Source: Porphyromonas uenonis 60-3
GTDB lineage: Bacteria; Bacteroidota; Bacteroidia; Bacteroidales; Porphyromonadaceae
Direction of reading: 5' to 3'
DNA length: 64,000 nucleotides
NCBI RefSeq assembly: GCF_000174775.1
Contig: NZ_ACLR01000118.1
Span: 44,003-108,002 of the forward strand
Shown here: positions 1 through 7,089 of the stretch, one piece after another
How the letters are laid out: each line of letters begins with the position of its first letter
Numbering within the stretch: position 1 is the stretch's first letter
Made by a program: the position numbers and the translations under genes
Notes under the pieces: model-generated
What the model saw: the letters and a program-made list of their open reading frames with translations, nothing else
Databases searched by the model: none
What the model was told of the DNA's origin: nothing

Positions 1-728
1 ATCACGCCAGCGATAGTCGTGTGTATACCGCTCTGTAAGAAGAAAAACCATACGACGAAGAGCCCGATCATATAGAGCCCAATGTGGCGTACCCCCGCAC
101 GACCTAGGAGTGCTAGGATAGCAACGACAGCGAGGCCCAGACCGAGCATCAGCAGGTTGATCCCTGTAGAGTAAAAGAGCGCTATCACGATGATACCGCC
201 TATATCGTCAGCCACCGCCAGCGTAGTCATAAAGACACGTAGCGAGACTGGCACATGATCCTTGAGCAACATCAGTACAGCCAGTACGAAGGCTATATCC
301 GTAGCCATTGGGATAGCTGCACCTCGGCTCGCATCGCCCGCAGGAGCAATCAGCCAGAAGAGGATGATCGGCATAATCATACCGCCTATAGCCCCCACGA
401 CAGGCATCATAGCCTTCTTGACCGAGGAGAGCTCACCCACGAGTAGCTGCTGCTTGATGTCTAGTCCGACGACAAAGAAGAAGAAAACCATCAGGACATC
501 ATTGGCAAAAACCAAGAAGCTCATCGGCTCGCCATGAGCCTGGAAGATGTCCAGCCCTAGGACGTTCAGATTGATCGGTATAGCGAGCAACGTGTGGTAT
601 AGCTCTCTGAGCGGGCTATTTGCCACGATAAGAGCCACGATGGTTGCGAGAAAAAGTACGACAGACGAGTCCACCTTACGAATGGTAAACCGCCTGACAG
701 GTCTTAAGATACCACTAGATTGAGACAT
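1..728 (-). CDS. nhaA: Na+/H+ antiporter NhaA (3' end outside window)
   Basis: Inner-membrane sodium/proton antiporter of the NhaA family, which swaps cytoplasmic Na+ for external protons in pH and salt homeostasis. The frame opens at ATG 728 (MSQSSGILRPVRRF) and is still open at base 1, so about the first 242 residues are present. Visible NhaA marks are ATDIAF, the paired aspartates in LAVADDIGG (the Na+-binding DD of the family) and GIHTTIAGV near the window edge, with several hydrophobic membrane segments between. A good Bacteroidetes promoter lies 43 bp upstream. The family is certain; the C-terminus cannot be seen. Confidence 0.95.
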   Translation of the reverse strand, partial: MSQSSGILRPVRRFTIRKVDSSVVLFLATIVALIVANSPLRELYHTLLAIPINLNVLGLDIFQAHGEPMSFLVFANDVLMVFFFFVVGLDIKQQLLVGELSSVKKAMMPVVGAIGGMIMPIILFWLIAPAGDASRGAAIPMATDIAFVLAVLMLLKDHVPVSLRVFMTTLAVADDIGGIIVIALFYSTGINLLMLGLGLAVVAILALLGRAGVRHIGLYMIGLFVVWFFFLQSGIHTTIAGV

Positions 729-770
729 ACACTATAGATTACTTAATAGATTACTTAGTTGTTACGACCT

Positions 771-801
771 CAAAGTTACGCCTTTTTTGCGCACTCAGCA
801 A
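771..801 (-). promoter_or_regulatory. Bacteroidetes-type promoter of nhaA
   Basis: On the minus strand TTG (801-799), exactly 20 bp, then TAACTTTG (778-771). This matches the Bacteroidetes primary-sigma pattern TTG-N19-21-TAnnTTTG and lies just upstream of nhaA. Confidence 0.75.
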
Positions 802-865
802 GATTTAGGTGTGCACGAATTGCCACGTACCTCCCGCCCAATTTCTGTTCCCTCTAGGTGGCAAA

Positions 866-976
866 AGATTTTCATGCCCATGAAAATCCATTTTCTCCCC
901 CATGAAAATCCATTTTCTTCGGTATGAAACTCTAGTTTCTTCGGTATGAAACTCCAGTTTCTTCGGTATGAAACTG
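866..976. repeat. Tandem array of 22-bp palindromic units (array A1)
   Basis: Four full units and one partial unit at an exact 22-bp step (877, 899, 921, 943, 965). The first two carry the core GAAAATCCATTTTC; the next carry GAAACTCTAGTTTC or GAAACTCCAGTTTC. Each core is an inverted repeat with a two-base centre. The array lies between the terminator of the upstream operon and the nhaA promoter. Units touch each other with no unique spacers, so it is not CRISPR. Short open frames across it are by-products of the repeat. Confidence 0.85.
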
Positions 977-1036
977 GTGGAAGTGGGGAGGGGACGGTCA
1001 AGGAGTGGGGGCGAAGGGCGGGGAGCATGCACATCA

Positions 1037-1072
1037 AAAGAAAGGGCGACCCGAGCATCCTCAGATCGCCTT
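1037..1072 (-). terminator. Intrinsic terminator of the nspC-ftsY-rimO-HU/LysM unit
   Basis: On the minus strand AAGGCGA pairs with TCGCCCTT (one bulged C), with an inner GAG/CTC pair, and is followed by TCTTTT. It lies about 140 bp past the stop of the HU/LysM gene and before nhaA. Confidence 0.55.
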
Positions 1073-1186
1073 CTTCGTTGTGTAGCGCCACCCTAGGGGG
1101 GGCTTCGTTTAGTGGGTAGTAAATGCTACTTTAATCGCCATTAACTAGGGGATTAGTAGCCGTATCTGCTCAGCTTCATCAGCTAT

Positions 1187-1210
1187 GCTAGTCATGGTGC
1201 GGTGACTAGC
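1187..1210 (-). terminator. Hairpin just after the HU/LysM stop codon
   Basis: Perfect 8-bp stem GCTAGTCA/TGACTAGC with an 8-base loop, starting 3 bp past the stop codon. There is no clear U-tract, so it may be an mRNA 3'-end stabiliser instead of a terminator. Confidence 0.35.
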
Positions 1211-1212
1211 GC

Positions 1213-2535
1213 CTAGCTCTTTGCAGTAGTACTGTAGTAGTCGTGGATGAGGCGCTTTGCCGTAGCGAGGTCGGCCTCTTGGTTGCCTGTGATGCCTACG
1301 CTCTGCGGCGAGGGTATCTTGATCTCGGTGCCGAGAGGAATATTGTCGGGGTCCTTGATCTGCTCCTTATTAGCTAGGTAGATGTAGATCCAGTACTCAC
1401 TACGACCGAGGTAACGATGGGCGTAGCGCGCTAGATAGTCGCCATTGCCAAGGATCACGGTGGTGAGTATCTCCTGCTGGGCGGTCGTATCGGCTACTGG
1501 CGCGACACTATCGATGGGTGCGACGGTGTCTATCGTCGGAGTCGCCTCGACGGGTATCATCGTGCTGGGCGGGGGCGTGGTGCGGGAGCTCGGCATCTCT
1601 TGCTTGCCGAAGGCGAAGAACCATAGCAACAGCGCCATCACTAGGACAGCGACTAGCGGGATGACGATCCAAAGCCATAGCTTGCGGGGCTTGCGCTCTT
1701 GTGGCTCTTCTCTTCGATAAGGTGGTGGCGTGGCGATGACAGCTTCAGGTTCGTTGCTTTCGCTAGCTGGAGGAGGTGGCGGAGTAGTTGCTTTAGCCGT
1801 GGGGAGGGAGCTTTCGCTAGCTGAGAAGGGTGGCGGTGTCGGCGTAGCGGGAGTCACGGCTTGAGATTGAGGTGTCCAGGCGGGCGGAGTGCTTGCTGGT
1901 TGGGGCGTGGCTGTGCTCTCGGCGATACGACTGGAGATGATGGACGGGCAAGCCTGCTCGAGGCTCTCGGCTGGCTGCTCCTCGACATCGGGCCACTGGA
2001 CACCCTCCTTGAGTAGCGTGGGGGCAAACATCTCAAAGGGCTTGTTGACCTGTCGGAGCAATTCATCAGAAGGGGTGAAGGCGTAGCTGGTCTCGCTGCT
2101 CTCATCTTCGCCAGTTATGGACTGTGGTGCGAAGGTGCCTAGGGGAGTCCACTCGAGGGTGTGTCCTAGTCGCTCGTGCATCTCAAAGAGCTTCGTGACA
2201 CTGTCGTAGAAGCTTTGGAGGGTCTGCGGTATCTGGATCGCCCCTTTTGCTAGGAGTTCGCCAATCTCCTCGGCAGAGAGCGGTTGCTCTTGGTTGGTGA
2301 TGCGTGGCATGACGCTTGGGGGCATCAAGTAGCGCTCGCCACTAGGCAGTAGGGCGATGCGGGCGCTGTGGCTCTCGGCGGACCATAAGCCGACGCTACG
2401 CATATAGCTACTGCTCCCCTGAGTGAGTCGCCCGATGAGTAGCGAGGTGAGGTCGCTCCATAGTTGCTGGCAGGTGGTCTGTGCGAGCTGGCTCTGCTCG
2501 GCGACCTCGAGGAGCCACTGTTCGGTCGTAATCAT
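1213..2535 (-). CDS. Membrane protein with tandem HU-like domains and a C-terminal LysM domain
   Basis: 440 residues. Residues about 1-80 resemble an HU/IHF-like fold (helices, then SVGLW...ALLPSGERYLMPP), and about 85-175 look like a second HU-like unit ending LLRQVNKPFEMF. This is the arrangement of the bacterial HU-CCDC81 pair found in Bacteroidetes. A Pro/Thr/Ser-rich linker (about 200-280) leads to one membrane segment (about 286-309, WLWIVIPLVAVLVMALLLWF). After it come a second low-complexity linker and a LysM-like domain (about 360-409, NGDYLARYAHRYLG...PLGTEIKIPSP). The HU domains would be cytoplasmic and LysM periplasmic, against peptidoglycan. The start codon overlaps the rimO stop by 4 bp (ATGA), so the two are co-translated. 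The role is unknown; a link between nucleoid and envelope is inference. Confidence 0.75.
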   Translation of the reverse strand: MITTEQWLLEVAEQSQLAQTTCQQLWSDLTSLLIGRLTQGSSSYMRSVGLWSAESHSARIALLPSGERYLMPPSVMPRITNQEQPLSAEEIGELLAKGAIQIPQTLQSFYDSVTKLFEMHERLGHTLEWTPLGTFAPQSITGEDESSETSYAFTPSDELLRQVNKPFEMFAPTLLKEGVQWPDVEEQPAESLEQACPSIISSRIAESTATPQPASTPPAWTPQSQAVTPATPTPPPFSASESSLPTAKATTPPPPPASESNEPEAVIATPPPYRREEPQERKPRKLWLWIVIPLVAVLVMALLLWFFAFGKQEMPSSRTTPPPSTMIPVEATPTIDTVAPIDSVAPVADTTAQQEILTTVILGNGDYLARYAHRYLGRSEYWIYIYLANKEQIKDPDNIPLGTEIKIPSPQSVGITGNQEADLATAKRLIHDYYSTTAKS

Positions 2536-3863
2536 AGGATGAGATGCTCTGGGGATGTGGTTGCGATGAGGTCGTACTCCTCTACGCCTGTGATTTCAGC
2601 TCGGTAGAAGGAGCCTACATGGAGCGGACGGTCGCTGCTGAGTATCACTTCGCCGTCCACCTCGGGAGAGTCGTACTGGGTGCGACCAACGTAGTAGCCT
2701 TCTTCCTCTCGGTCAACGATTACCTCCAGCGAGGTGCCGACCCTACGGCTATTGACGCTGGCAGAGATGTTTGCTTGGAGAGACATTAGGGCGTCGTAGC
2801 GCTCCTGCTTGACCTCTGGCGGGACATCGTCTTGGTAGTGCTTGTAGGCATAGGTGCCCTCCTCGTGTGAGTATTGGAAAGCGCCAAGTCGCTCGAAGCG
2901 CATCTGGCTAACGAAGTCAAGGAGGTCGGCAAAGTCTTCGTCTGTCTCTCCTGGATGCCCGACCATCATCGTGGTACGCAGGGCGATGCCAGGCACTTGC
3001 TCGCGGATACGCTCTAGCAGAGCGACGGTCTCCTCACGGGTTATCTGCCGACGCATCAGCTGAAGCATATGATTGCTGCTGTGCTGGAGCGCAAGGTCGA
3101 GATACTTGCAGATGTTGTCATGCTGTGCCATCACATCTAGCAACGCAAGGGGAAAGTGGTTTGGATAGGCGTAGTGTAGTCTGAGCCAGTGAACGCCATT
3201 TACCTGAGCAAGGCGGTCCAGCAGGGGAGCGATGGCTTGCTCTTGGTAAAGGTCTACACCATAATAAGTGCTATCCTGAGCGATGATCTGAAACTCCCGA
3301 CAGCCTGCGGAGACGCGCCCCTCGACCTCTCGGACTATCTCCTCCATGGGACGGGAGTGATGACGGCCTGTGATGAGCGGGATGGCGCAGTAAGAGCAGG
3401 TGCGGTCGCACCCCTCGGAGATCTTGATGTAGCTGTAGTGTCGAGGCGTGACGCTAGGCGGAGGCGTTCGGTAGGATAGTGGCGTAGCGCTGTCTGCACT
3501 GAGTGCCGGTCCTAGATCGCTGATGAGTTGCTTCCAGTCATACTTGCCATAGATCTTGTCCACCTCGGGGAGCTCCGCGGTTAGCTCCTCACGAAAGCGT
3601 TCGCCTAGGCAACCCATCACATAGACGGAGCGAATGCGCCCCTCTTTCTTCGCCTCAATGAGAGAGAGGATGAGGTTGATCGACTCCTCCTGAGCTGCCT
3701 GTATGAAGCCGCAAGTGTTGACGACGGCTATCTCGCCAGTCAGCTCCTCGGGGTCGTGACGTAGCGTGTAGCCGAACTGTGCGAGCCGACGCATGAGCGC
3801 ATCGGAGTCAACGAGGTTCTTAGAGCACCCTAGACTGATGACATCGATTTGGTTGGCAATCAT
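2532..3863 (-). CDS. rimO: Ribosomal protein S12 methylthiotransferase RimO
   Basis: Radical-SAM enzyme that methylthiolates an aspartate of ribosomal protein uS12. The N-terminal UPF0004 domain holds its three cluster cysteines in GCSKNLVDSD, NTCGFI and MGCLGER. The radical-SAM CxxxCxxC motif is in EGCDRTCSYCAIP (about residues 152-159). A TRAM-like domain follows near the C-terminus. The sequence GRHHSRPMEEI after the radical-SAM motif is typical of RimO, not MiaB. ATG 3863 is chosen; an adjacent GTG at 3866 is also possible. About 443 residues is normal for the family. It sits 18 bp after ftsY. Confidence 0.95.
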   Translation of the reverse strand: MIANQIDVISLGCSKNLVDSDALMRRLAQFGYTLRHDPEELTGEIAVVNTCGFIQAAQEESINLILSLIEAKKEGRIRSVYVMGCLGERFREELTAELPEVDKIYGKYDWKQLISDLGPALSADSATPLSYRTPPPSVTPRHYSYIKISEGCDRTCSYCAIPLITGRHHSRPMEEIVREVEGRVSAGCREFQIIAQDSTYYGVDLYQEQAIAPLLDRLAQVNGVHWLRLHYAYPNHFPLALLDVMAQHDNICKYLDLALQHSSNHMLQLMRRQITREETVALLERIREQVPGIALRTTMMVGHPGETDEDFADLLDFVSQMRFERLGAFQYSHEEGTYAYKHYQDDVPPEVKQERYDALMSLQANISASVNSRRVGTSLEVIVDREEEGYYVGRTQYDSPEVDGEVILSSDRPLHVGSFYRAEITGVEEYDLIATTSPEHLIL

Positions 3864-3881
3864 CACGGAGCTACTACTGGA

Positions 3882-4841
3882 CTAAAGCTCATCGCCAAAG
3901 ATGGAGTCGACGAACTCACGCTTGCGAAAGACCTGCAGGTCCTCAATCTTTTCGCCTAGTCCGATATACTTGACTGGTACCTTAAATTGGTCGGAGATAC
4001 CGATGACGACACCGCCCTTTGCCGTTCCATCAAGCTTCGTGATGGCGAGGGCAGAGACATCGGTGGCTGCGGTAAACTGCTTTGCCTGTTCGAAGGCGTT
4101 CTGACCCGTGGAGCCGTCGAGGACGAGGAGTACTTCGTGAGGCGCATCGGGTACTACCTTCGCCATGACACGCTTGATCTTAGAGAGCTCATTCATCAGG
4201 CTCACTTGGTTGTGCAGACGACCAGCCGTGTCGATGATGACTACGTCGGCATTCTGAGCGACGGCCGACTGTAAAGTGTCAAAGGCTACCGAAGCGGGAT
4301 CCGAGCCCATCTGCTGCTTGATGACTGGCACGCCGACACGCTCTCCCCATATCTCTAGCTGCTCGATGGCGGCTGCACGGAAGGTGTCCGCAGCGCCCAG
4401 TACGATGCGCTTGCCCTGCTGCTTGAACTGATAGGCGAGCTTGCCGATGGTGGTTGTCTTGCCCACGCCGTTGACACCAACGACCATGATGACGTAAGGA
4501 TGCGCCTCGGCAGGGAGTGTGAAGCTCTCCCCATCGGTTGTGCCATTCTCCGCAAGGAGCGCTGCCACTTCGTCACGCAGGATGCTTTTGAGCTCGCTCG
4601 TGCCGACATATTTGTCCCGAGCCACACGCTCTTCGATACGCTTGATGATCTTGAGCGTCGTGTCCACGCCCACATCACTCGTCACGAGTATATCCTCGAG
4701 ATCATCGAGGATGGCATCGTCAACCTTGCTCTTGCCAGCTACGGCACGAGTCAGCTTGTCTACCATAGAGGTCTTGCTCTTTTCTAGACCTGTGTCGAGT
4801 GTCTCTTTCTTCTTCTTTGAGAATAGTCCGAATAGTCCCAT
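3882..4841 (-). CDS. ftsY: Signal recognition particle receptor FtsY
   Basis: SRP-family GTPase that docks ribosome-nascent chain-SRP complexes at the inner membrane. Residues 1-110 form a short charged NG-type N-domain without the long acidic A-domain of E. coli, as is usual in Bacteroidetes. The P-loop is GVNGVGKTTT (about 122-131), followed by DTFRAAAIEQLE, DTAGR and TKLDGTAKGG. At 319 residues it is a normal short FtsY. It lies 29 bp after nspC and 18 bp before rimO, all in one direction. Confidence 0.97.
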   Translation of the reverse strand: MGLFGLFSKKKKETLDTGLEKSKTSMVDKLTRAVAGKSKVDDAILDDLEDILVTSDVGVDTTLKIIKRIEERVARDKYVGTSELKSILRDEVAALLAENGTTDGESFTLPAEAHPYVIMVVGVNGVGKTTTIGKLAYQFKQQGKRIVLGAADTFRAAAIEQLEIWGERVGVPVIKQQMGSDPASVAFDTLQSAVAQNADVVIIDTAGRLHNQVSLMNELSKIKRVMAKVVPDAPHEVLLVLDGSTGQNAFEQAKQFTAATDVSALAITKLDGTAKGGVVIGISDQFKVPVKYIGLGEKIEDLQVFRKREFVDSIFGDEL

Positions 4842-4870
4842 AGTTGGTCTCTTTCTTCTAGGTTAAATGA

Positions 4871-6037
4871 TTAGTCCATGCGAGACTTGTAGTCCGAGTA
4901 GTCAAAGCTACGGAGCGTCTCCACGGAGCCGTCGAGATGACGCAGCGCAATGGCGGGATGCTGTACACCATTGAACATGTTGGTCTTGACCGTCGTGTAG
5001 TGTAGCATATCCTTGAGGACGAGCGTCTCGCCAATCTCCAGCGGATGGTCAAAGGTCCAGTAGCCCATGTAGTCGCCACTCAGACAGCTGTTGCCCCCTA
5101 GGCGGTAGCTGTGCGTGCCAGGCTCGGGCGTGTCGCATTGTGTCGCCCCCTCCACGACTGGATGGTAGGGCATCTCAAGACAGTCAGGCATGTGACAGGC
5201 GAAGGAAACGTTCATAATAGCCGTCTTGATGCCATCGTTGGTGACAATGTCCACCACCTGAGCGTAGAGGTCGCCCGTCTGCCAAGCGAAAGCACTGCCT
5301 GGCTCCATAATAATTCGCAAGTTGGAGTGCCGCTCACGGAAAGCTCGTAGCAACACTACCAGATGCTCCGTATCGTACTCCCGATGCGTCATCAAGTGTC
5401 CGCCCCCGAGGTTGAGCCACTGCACCTTATCTAGGATAAAGCCAAAGCGCTCCTCGAGACGCTCCAGCACTAACTCTAGTTGCTCGTCATCGCCTTCGCA
5501 GAGGACATGCAGATGCACACCTTCTAGTCCTATCAAAGCACCCTCTTGCTCCATCTGTTGTAGCGTCTCGGCACTCACGCCGAAGCGTGTTCCTGGCAGG
5601 GCGGGGTTGTAGATCTCCGTCTTGACAGGCGAGTAAGCTAAGTTTAGCCGCAGACCGTAAGAGATATGCTCGGCTGCGTAAGGTGAGGCGGGTCCGAAGC
5701 GCTGCCACTGGGTGGGCGAGTTGAGCGTGATGTGACTACTGTAGCGCACGAAGTCCGCAATATTCTCCTCACTGTAGGCTGGTGTGTAGGCATGCACGGG
5801 CGCTCCCATCTCCTCGTAGCCTAGGCGAGCCTCCCACGGAGAACTAGCCGTACTGGCGTGGATGTACTCCTTAAATATAGGGAAGGTGCGCCAGAGAGCG
5901 TACGCCTTGAAGGCTAAGATAATCTCCACGCCCGCCCGCTCTGCTACGGATCGTATCAGCTCTAGGTTACGTCTCAGGAGAGACTCCTCTAGTAGGTAGT
6001 AGGGTGTGGTAATCTTGTGGGGTTGCATAGGGAGCAT
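4871..6037 (-). CDS. nspC: Carboxynorspermidine/carboxyspermidine decarboxylase NspC
   Basis: PLP-dependent fold-III decarboxylase that converts carboxyspermidine (or carboxynorspermidine) to spermidine (or norspermidine), the last step of the carboxyspermidine route. The PLP lysine is in ILAFKAYAL (about K44). LNLGGGHL and MEPGSAFAW are the glycine-rich and phosphate-binding parts, and GNSCLSGDYMGYW near the C-terminus carries the family active-site cysteine and aspartate. Length 388 is typical. ATG 6037 is chosen because GGAG lies about 10 bases upstream; ATG 6028 is an alternative. No partner carboxyspermidine dehydrogenase lies nearby, but the arginine decarboxylase at 48.7 kb belongs to the same pathway. 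Confidence 0.93.
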   Translation of the reverse strand: MLPMQPHKITTPYYLLEESLLRRNLELIRSVAERAGVEIILAFKAYALWRTFPIFKEYIHASTASSPWEARLGYEEMGAPVHAYTPAYSEENIADFVRYSSHITLNSPTQWQRFGPASPYAAEHISYGLRLNLAYSPVKTEIYNPALPGTRFGVSAETLQQMEQEGALIGLEGVHLHVLCEGDDEQLELVLERLEERFGFILDKVQWLNLGGGHLMTHREYDTEHLVVLLRAFRERHSNLRIIMEPGSAFAWQTGDLYAQVVDIVTNDGIKTAIMNVSFACHMPDCLEMPYHPVVEGATQCDTPEPGTHSYRLGGNSCLSGDYMGYWTFDHPLEIGETLVLKDMLHYTTVKTNMFNGVQHPAIALRHLDGSVETLRSFDYSDYKSRMD

Positions 6038-6053
6038 TGTACTTAATCTCCTG

Positions 6054-6084
6054 CAAAGGTACTAAATAGCAAGAGTAGCACCAA
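6054..6084 (-). promoter_or_regulatory. Bacteroidetes-type promoter of the nspC operon
   Basis: On the minus strand TTG (6084-6082, inside TTTTTG), 20 bp, then TACCTTTG (6061-6054), ending 17 bp before the nspC start. Confidence 0.75.
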
Positions 6085-6153
6085 AAAGCGCCCCGACATC
6101 GCTCCTGATGGCTATGACGATAGGTTGCTTTTTTGTACCTTTGCGACTGATTC

Positions 6154-6345
6154 AAGAGGAGAGGTGCAATTCCTTACCGGTGGTATAGTCCACAACTCCC
6201 ATAGCGGGACTGATATGGTGTAACTCCATAACCGACGGTGATAGTCCGGATGGTATTCGAATCAAGATGCCACTGACCCTGTCGGGGCTTCGGATCTACA
6301 GGTCGATGCATCTACTTTTGTGTACCACAGATCCTCGTGCTTTTT
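6154..6345 (+). promoter_or_regulatory. FMN riboswitch (RFN element) upstream of ribB
   Basis: The conserved RFN blocks appear in order: GAGGAGAGGTGCAATTCC, ACCGGTGGTATAGTCC, GATATGGTGTAACTCC and CCGACGGTGATAGTCCGGATGG-like sequence (the last at about 6231-6252). The aptamer spans about 6154-6290. Downstream, CCTGT...ACAGG (about 6279-6302) and the stretch to 6345 probably form the expression platform, which would lower ribB expression when FMN is abundant. A -7-like TACCTTTG lies at 6136-6143, but no good TTG is found 20 bp before it. Confidence 0.92.
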
Positions 6346-6369
6346 ATATAAACTCAAAGTAACAAGGAA

Positions 6370-7005
6370 ATGGGACAGACCAAAACAATTTCCCCAGCCG
6401 TAGAGGCTCGCATCCAAGCTGCCGTCCAAGCCCTCAGAGATGGGCGTGGCATCCTACTCGTAGATGATGAAAACCGTGAGAACGAGGGCGACATCATCTT
6501 CTCCACAGAGAGACTTACTCCACAAAACATCGCACTGATGATCCGTGAGTGCAGTGGCATCATCTGCCTTTGCCTCAAGCCGAAGAAGTGCCAGGAGCTC
6601 AACCTCCCTCAGATGGTACAGCACAATACTTGTGTGAACAACACTGCCTTCACAATCTCTATAGAGGCCAAAGAAGGGGTCACGACAGGTGTCTCGGCAC
6701 ATGACCGCTACGTCACCATCACGACGGCAGCACGAGCCGATGCCAAGCCAGAGGACTTAGTGCATCCAGGACACGTCTTCCCGCTACAAGCCAAAGAGGG
6801 TGGCGTGCTCGAGCGTCGAGGACATACGGAGGGCAGTATAGATATAGTCTCCATTGCGGGGCTAGGCGATACGGCCATCCTCTGTGAGCTAACCAACGAG
6901 GATGGGACGATGGCTCGTATGCCAGAGATTCAGAAGTTTGGTGCAGCGCACGATATGCCAGTCCTCACGATTGAGGATATCGTCGCCTACCGCCAGCAAA
7001 GCTAA
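6370..7005 (+). CDS. ribB: 3,4-dihydroxy-2-butanone-4-phosphate synthase RibB
   Basis: Converts ribulose 5-phosphate to 3,4-dihydroxy-2-butanone 4-phosphate plus formate in riboflavin synthesis. Family marks are the metal/substrate loop [10 protein letters not shown] (about 32-41), GVSAHDR and [10 protein letters not shown]. At 211 residues it is a stand-alone RibB with no GTP cyclohydrolase II domain fused to it, so ribA must be elsewhere. It is the only gene behind the FMN riboswitch and ends in a bidirectional hairpin terminator. Confidence 0.96.
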   Translation: MGQTKTISPAVEARIQAAVQALRDGRGILLVDDENRENEGDIIFSTERLTPQNIALMIRECSGIICLCLKPKKCQELNLPQMVQHNTCVNNTAFTISIEAKEGVTTGVSAHDRYVTITTAARADAKPEDLVHPGHVFPLQAKEGGVLERRGHTEGSIDIVSIAGLGDTAILCELTNEDGTMARMPEIQKFGAAHDMPVLTIEDIVAYRQQS

Positions 7006-7031
7006 AACAACAATCAGCAAGACCAATAGAA

Positions 7032-7065
7032 AAGGAGACTACCGCCCACGAGTGGTAGTCTCCTT
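7032..7065. terminator. Bidirectional terminator between ribB and the RelA/SpoT gene
   Basis: Perfect 12-bp stem AAGGAGACTACC/GGTAGTCTCCTT with a 10-base loop, between the convergent genes ribB and rsh. Confidence 0.85.
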
Positions 7066-7089
7066 CGCTCTGTTTAATCACGCTCCGTA

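Noticed and set aside
795..1091. Open frames of 75-98 codons on the minus strand
   Set aside because: They run across the 22-bp palindromic array and a terminator; the protein is a by-product of the repeat and resembles no family.
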